A DNA stretch of 25,857 nucleotides from a virus, in IMG/VR virus record IMGVR_UViG_3300005613_000371, positions 1 to 25,857 of that record; one strand, written 5' to 3'. A program made the translations under genes and the position numbers. This document shows positions 22,317-25,857 of this stretch, piece after piece (position 1 is the first letter of the stretch; every line of letters starts with the position of its first letter). The notes beneath the pieces were generated by a model. The model was not told the origin of the DNA. It ran no database searches and saw nothing but the letters and a program-made list of their open reading frames with translations.

Positions 22317-25238
22317 TTAAAATGTAGTCCTATTTTTCAATACATTATCTGACTTTTGTTGTTGTGTCATATCTGATGATACAACATAAGTTTTGATTGG
22401 TCTATTCACCAATTCAGATATTAAACTTTCCATTCTTGATGTATCCATTGTTTGTTGAGCAACCATACCACCTGTAGCCATAACTTTTTTAGACATCAAA
22501 GGTGTCCCACCATAAGCCTGATTGATACTATCCAATAATGGTAAGAAGGCAGATGATGATTTTTTGTTGATAATAACCTCACCACCTTCAGCATTGATAT
22601 CAACACCTCCACCTGAATGAGAAGGTCCTGTAATCATACCACCACTACCAAATTGAGGTGGGTTTGGTTTATTAGCTTGAATTGTAGCTAATTGTGTAAC
22701 CCCCAAAGCTGCAACAACTCCTAATTGGAATGGGTTAGCTGCCGCACCTAAAAGGGATTTACCTAAATTCACAATAGCTTCTAAATAACTATATTCCCAT
22801 TTCCTAATCTCACCTTTGTATTGTGCTTCAGCGATTTGTTTATCTCTTTCCTTTTGTTCAATTGCCGCCTTATCATCAAATTCTTTTAACTTAGCTGACT
22901 TAAATTTTTCAGCGTTTGTCTGTTGAGTAATACTATCCAAATAAGCGTTTTTCTCAGCGTCAATAGCTGCTAATCTTAAATCACTTTCCTGTTGGATAAA
23001 TGATATTCTTCTATCCTCAATCGTTGTATATATACTATCTAAAAGAGTTAAAGACGCTGATAATTGTTGTTGTATAGCATCAACCACTTCTGTCTCCCTT
23101 TCAGACATAAACTTAGCCAATTTTGATTTACCTTCTTTAACCTTATCATCAAACTCCATTTCAAGTTTTAACTTGTCCTGAACATACTTTTGATAAATCA
23201 TGTATTGTTGGCGTTGGTTTTCGTCATACAATTCTTGTCTTTCCTTTTCAGTCAATTCTTGATTTCTAATCTCCTCTTCGTATTGTAATCTTAATATCTC
23301 TAACGCATCTTGTTTTTCTTTTTCTAAAAGTTTTTTTCTATTTTTGATATATTCTTCTAACAATACTCTTCTTTGACGAAAGTTTTTGGCTGTCGCTAAG
23401 TTTTCCTCTAATTCTCTATCTAATCGTATAAGGGCTGTTTCATCTTCAACCTTTCTTCTTTCACTTGTGTATTTATCATACGCAATTTTTCTTTTCTCCA
23501 AATTGTTGAATACGAAACCTGTGATTGTATCTTCAAGGATATAAACTTCTCTAAATATTTTTTGGTAATTATCTACCAATTCTTGTGCTTCAGTTATGGT
23601 TATATTCTTATTTTTAGAAATAGTCATAACCAATTGTTCAACATAATTATTATACTCTTCATATACATCTAATGCTTTATCAAATTTTGGTTCCAATCTT
23701 GATATAACACCATCTATTTCTCTAAATAATACTTCACCATCAACCTTCATTTTATCAGCCGTTACATCCATTAAATCACTGAATACTTCTGCTGTTTTTT
23801 GAGCGTCAAAACCAAAAGCTTCTAACTCTTCTTTAGCTACTTTATAACCATTTACTAAACCAACTATTTGTCTTCTTTGTTCATCACCAAAGTTTTTAAT
23901 CTCATCACTATCTAATGTCTCTTTAAGTATTTGAGTATATTCTTCTAATGTTGATGTTGGGAATGTATCTGTTAAATTATCTCTAATCTTTTGGAATACT
24001 CTGTTAAAATCTTCACCAAACTCAACAATTTGTCCTCCAAATAAATCTTCAACATCTACCCTTAATACTTTATATGTTTCTTTTAGATTATCTCTTAATA
24101 TTTTTAATTCCTCAATTCTTTTTTGATTACTCTCTTTTAACTTATCAGATAATTCTTGTTGTGCCTCAGCTACTTCTTTATTATATTGTTTTTCAAGTAA
24201 TACCCTTTGTTTTCCAAATGAGTTAAGGAATGTCTCATCAACCGCTAATTTTTGTTTTAATGCCTTATTCTCTTCTTCTAATTTTTTTCTCTCTTCAATT
24301 AAATCTTCATCTTTAGCGTTTCTTAAAGCCTGTATTCTTTTGTAATTGGCGTTATATGTATCCCTCGCTATTTCTTCCTCTTGCTCACTTAATTGGACTT
24401 TTAGATTATAGATTTCTAATAATGAACTACCTTCTAATTCCAATATTTGAACATTATAATCATTCACCTGTTTGGTGATAGCTAAGTTTTCTTCCTGTAA
24501 TCTCTTAAATTCTTCTAATTGAGCATTTAAGTCCTTTTGTTTTTCAACACTATCATCAATTAAATTATTCCATATTTCCCATATAGCAACAACAGCTGTA
24601 AGGACTGTAACTAATAAAAATACTGGATTAGCCTTTAATACTAAATTATATGCCTTATTAAGGATTGTCCCTTTTTTTGTAAGTTGGTTAGATATTTCTT
24701 GTATCCCTTGTAGGATAGCCATACCAGCATTTAACTTTACTAATGTCTTTTCTAATTGTTCGTTTTCCTCACCAAACAAAGCTACAGCACCTTGTGCTAT
24801 ATTGAATACAGATACTAAACCAGCAACACTATCAACTACCTGTGTAATACCTCTACCTCTTTCAGTAAAAGCATCAACTTGTGCATCTACATCCTGAACA
24901 GTCCTTTTCATACCTACTAATTCTGTTTGTAGGTCAATGAATTCTTTTGTGTTTTGTTTTCCTTGTAAGGCTAACTCATACATTCTATCTTCTAACTCAC
25001 CAATTCTACCTGTAAGTGGTTGAATATCACCATATACATCTTCAAATCTTAAATTAAGATTACCCATAGATTGAGTAAGCCTTTCAGCCTCCTCATTTAG
25101 TAATTCAAAAGCACCACTTCCGTATTTTACCTCATCTAAACCATCTTTTAAATCTTCTAAAGCCTTTCTTTGTTCCTTTAAGGTTTTAGCGGATTTGGAG
25201 GCATTTATTAGAATATCAATATTTATTTGTTCAGCCAT
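22317..25238 (-). CDS. Tail tape measure protein
   Basis: This 973-residue protein sets tail length and is ejected with the DNA. The N-terminal 100 residues are helical and coiled (KEQRKALEDLKDGLDE). A hydrophobic segment at about 203-222 (NPVFLLVTVLTAVVAIWEIW) and another near 829-858 (PFQLGVVAALGVTQLATIQ) flank long charged coiled coils. The C-terminal part has GGMITGPSHSGGGVDINAEG and GEVIINKKSS, a well-known tape measure signature, and it ends with a NRPIKTYVVSSDMT-type motif. At about 0.15 nm per residue the helical length predicts a tail near 145 nm. It lies upstream of the protease, which is unusual. Confidence 0.88.
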   Translation of the reverse strand: MAEQINIDILINASKSAKTLKEQRKALEDLKDGLDEVKYGSGAFELLNEEAERLTQSMGNLNLRFEDVYGDIQPLTGRIGELEDRMYELALQGKQNTKEFIDLQTELVGMKRTVQDVDAQVDAFTERGRGITQVVDSVAGLVSVFNIAQGAVALFGEENEQLEKTLVKLNAGMAILQGIQEISNQLTKKGTILNKAYNLVLKANPVFLLVTVLTAVVAIWEIWNNLIDDSVEKQKDLNAQLEEFKRLQEENLAITKQVNDYNVQILELEGSSLLEIYNLKVQLSEQEEEIARDTYNANYKRIQALRNAKDEDLIEERKKLEEENKALKQKLAVDETFLNSFGKQRVLLEKQYNKEVAEAQQELSDKLKESNQKRIEELKILRDNLKETYKVLRVDVEDLFGGQIVEFGEDFNRVFQKIRDNLTDTFPTSTLEEYTQILKETLDSDEIKNFGDEQRRQIVGLVNGYKVAKEELEAFGFDAQKTAEVFSDLMDVTADKMKVDGEVLFREIDGVISRLEPKFDKALDVYEEYNNYVEQLVMTISKNKNITITEAQELVDNYQKIFREVYILEDTITGFVFNNLEKRKIAYDKYTSERRKVEDETALIRLDRELEENLATAKNFRQRRVLLEEYIKNRKKLLEKEKQDALEILRLQYEEEIRNQELTEKERQELYDENQRQQYMIYQKYVQDKLKLEMEFDDKVKEGKSKLAKFMSERETEVVDAIQQQLSASLTLLDSIYTTIEDRRISFIQQESDLRLAAIDAEKNAYLDSITQQTNAEKFKSAKLKEFDDKAAIEQKERDKQIAEAQYKGEIRKWEYSYLEAIVNLGKSLLGAAANPFQLGVVAALGVTQLATIQANKPNPPQFGSGGMITGPSHSGGGVDINAEGGEVIINKKSSSAFLPLLDSINQAYGGTPLMSKKVMATGGMVAQQTMDTSRMESLISELVNRPIKTYVVSSDMTQQQKSDNVLKNRTTF

Positions 25239-25280
25239 ATTTGTCTTTTATGTAAAATATATTATTGGTGATAATTGTTT

Positions 25281-25857
25281 TTATGTCAATTCAGTTAGAA
25301 TGACATTCATATTCTCTAACGTAACATCTCTAGCACCACTAACATTCGCTACATATACTTCTATATAATCACCATCAACCATATCTGTCATACAATGAAA
25401 AGGTATAGTATCTCCTTTACCACTACCACTGATAACCTTTGTCCCTAAACTACATGGGATTGGATTACCACTCTTATAAAATAAGATATGTATCTCATCA
25501 TTATTACTACCTTGAAAAGCGATATTACCTTCTAACTTAATTGGGTTATATCCATCACCTACTTTTGTCAATCTACCATTGGTGTGAATAAATCCTTTTG
25601 TATAGTTTGATGTAGTATTGGCATTTACCTTATAATAAACACCTGTTGAAGATATGGTTGTAACAGTCCCACCAGTATAATCAAAAAAGTTTCCATAATC
25701 TCCACCACCTACTTTGTAAGTGCCTACCTTTTGAATATCATATTGTTCGGTTAGTATATTCCAAGTTGTTGGTTTGTATTCTATCAACAATAAATCTTGT
25801 CTATCCTCATCCCAATGAAGAATATGTTTTTTTGTTTTTTCACTGATTTTAGTCCCC
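25281..25857 (-). CDS. Fibre-like protein with C1q/TNF-like C-terminal domain, 5' end cut by the window edge
   Basis: The frame is open through the right edge (22 codons before the first TTG at 25790), so the start is outside the window. The visible 192 residues begin GTKISEKTKKHILHWD. The last 110 (LEGNIAFQGSNNDEIHILFY, then SGNPIPCSLGTKVISG, then IPFHCMTDMVDGDYIEVYVAN, DVTLENMNVIL) show a beta sandwich pattern of the C1q/TNF type, which forms trimers at the ends of fibres. It precedes the tape measure, so it may be a tail or head fibre. There is no sign of a receptor pocket to pick between these. Confidence 0.6.
   Translation of the reverse strand, partial: GTKISEKTKKHILHWDEDRQDLLLIEYKPTTWNILTEQYDIQKVGTYKVGGGDYGNFFDYTGGTVTTISSTGVYYKVNANTTSNYTKGFIHTNGRLTKVGDGYNPIKLEGNIAFQGSNNDEIHILFYKSGNPIPCSLGTKVISGSGKGDTIPFHCMTDMVDGDYIEVYVANVSGARDVTLENMNVILTELT

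Noticed and set aside
1-25857. Integrase, repressor/attachment sites, tRNA genes
   Set aside because: None could be seen, so I make no claim about lysogeny; the helix-turn-helix protein could be a repressor but fits an initiator better.

Overview
The window is part of a tailed double-stranded DNA phage (or prophage) genome whose host is most likely a member of the Bacteroidota. The evidence is low GC (about 30% by eye), A-rich start regions without Shine-Dalgarno sites, several promoters of the Bacteroidota primary sigma type (TTG, 19-20 nt, TAnnTTTG), and structural proteins of families typical of phages from this phylum. Almost all genes lie on the minus strand, so the operons read from high to low coordinates. 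No integrase, tRNA, CRISPR array or insertion sequence was seen, and both ends cut through genes.

Right part, read leftwards (25857 to 16486): a fibre-like protein with a probable C1q/TNF-type C-terminus (cut by the window end), a tape measure protein, an XkdF-like prohead protease with a C-terminal scaffold and a probable internal scaffold start, the major capsid protein, and a probable tail tube protein. A strong hairpin terminator follows. Then come a small beta-rich protein, the portal, a head-tail connector, a holin, and a 20-codon hydrophobic ORF that overlaps the holin stop. A small plus-strand gene (19246-19503) sits inside this block with its own promoter.

Middle (16480 to 12750): a plus-strand helix-turn-helix protein resembling replication initiators. 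Upstream of it is an AT-rich region with three 23-bp direct repeats and two 13-bp direct repeats, a good candidate for a replication origin or operator. On the minus strand there follow a sigma-like protein, a PD-(D/E)XK nuclease and an unknown protein, ending at a terminator. After that come three small genes, each behind its own nearly identical host-type promoter, and another terminator.

Left part (12669 to 1): one long run of genes. It contains the small terminase, an unknown protein, a 56-residue lipoprotein, a MuF-C-like protein, a fusion of a phage virion-type domain to a HAD phosphatase domain, the large terminase, a second sigma-like protein, a DNA methyltransferase, two small Cys-motif proteins, and a tail-chaperone-like pair overlapping in the -1 frame. 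Tail completion proteins, two large tail or baseplate proteins and a tail fibre (cut by the window start) complete it.

The most unusual points are: the nested scaffold start; the HAD fusion; the short lipoprotein, tail-chaperone and membrane ORFs; a 34-nt element repeated upstream of two operon segments in a phage with two sigma-like proteins; the repeat array next to the initiator-like gene; and a gene order that puts the tape measure upstream of the protease and capsid genes.
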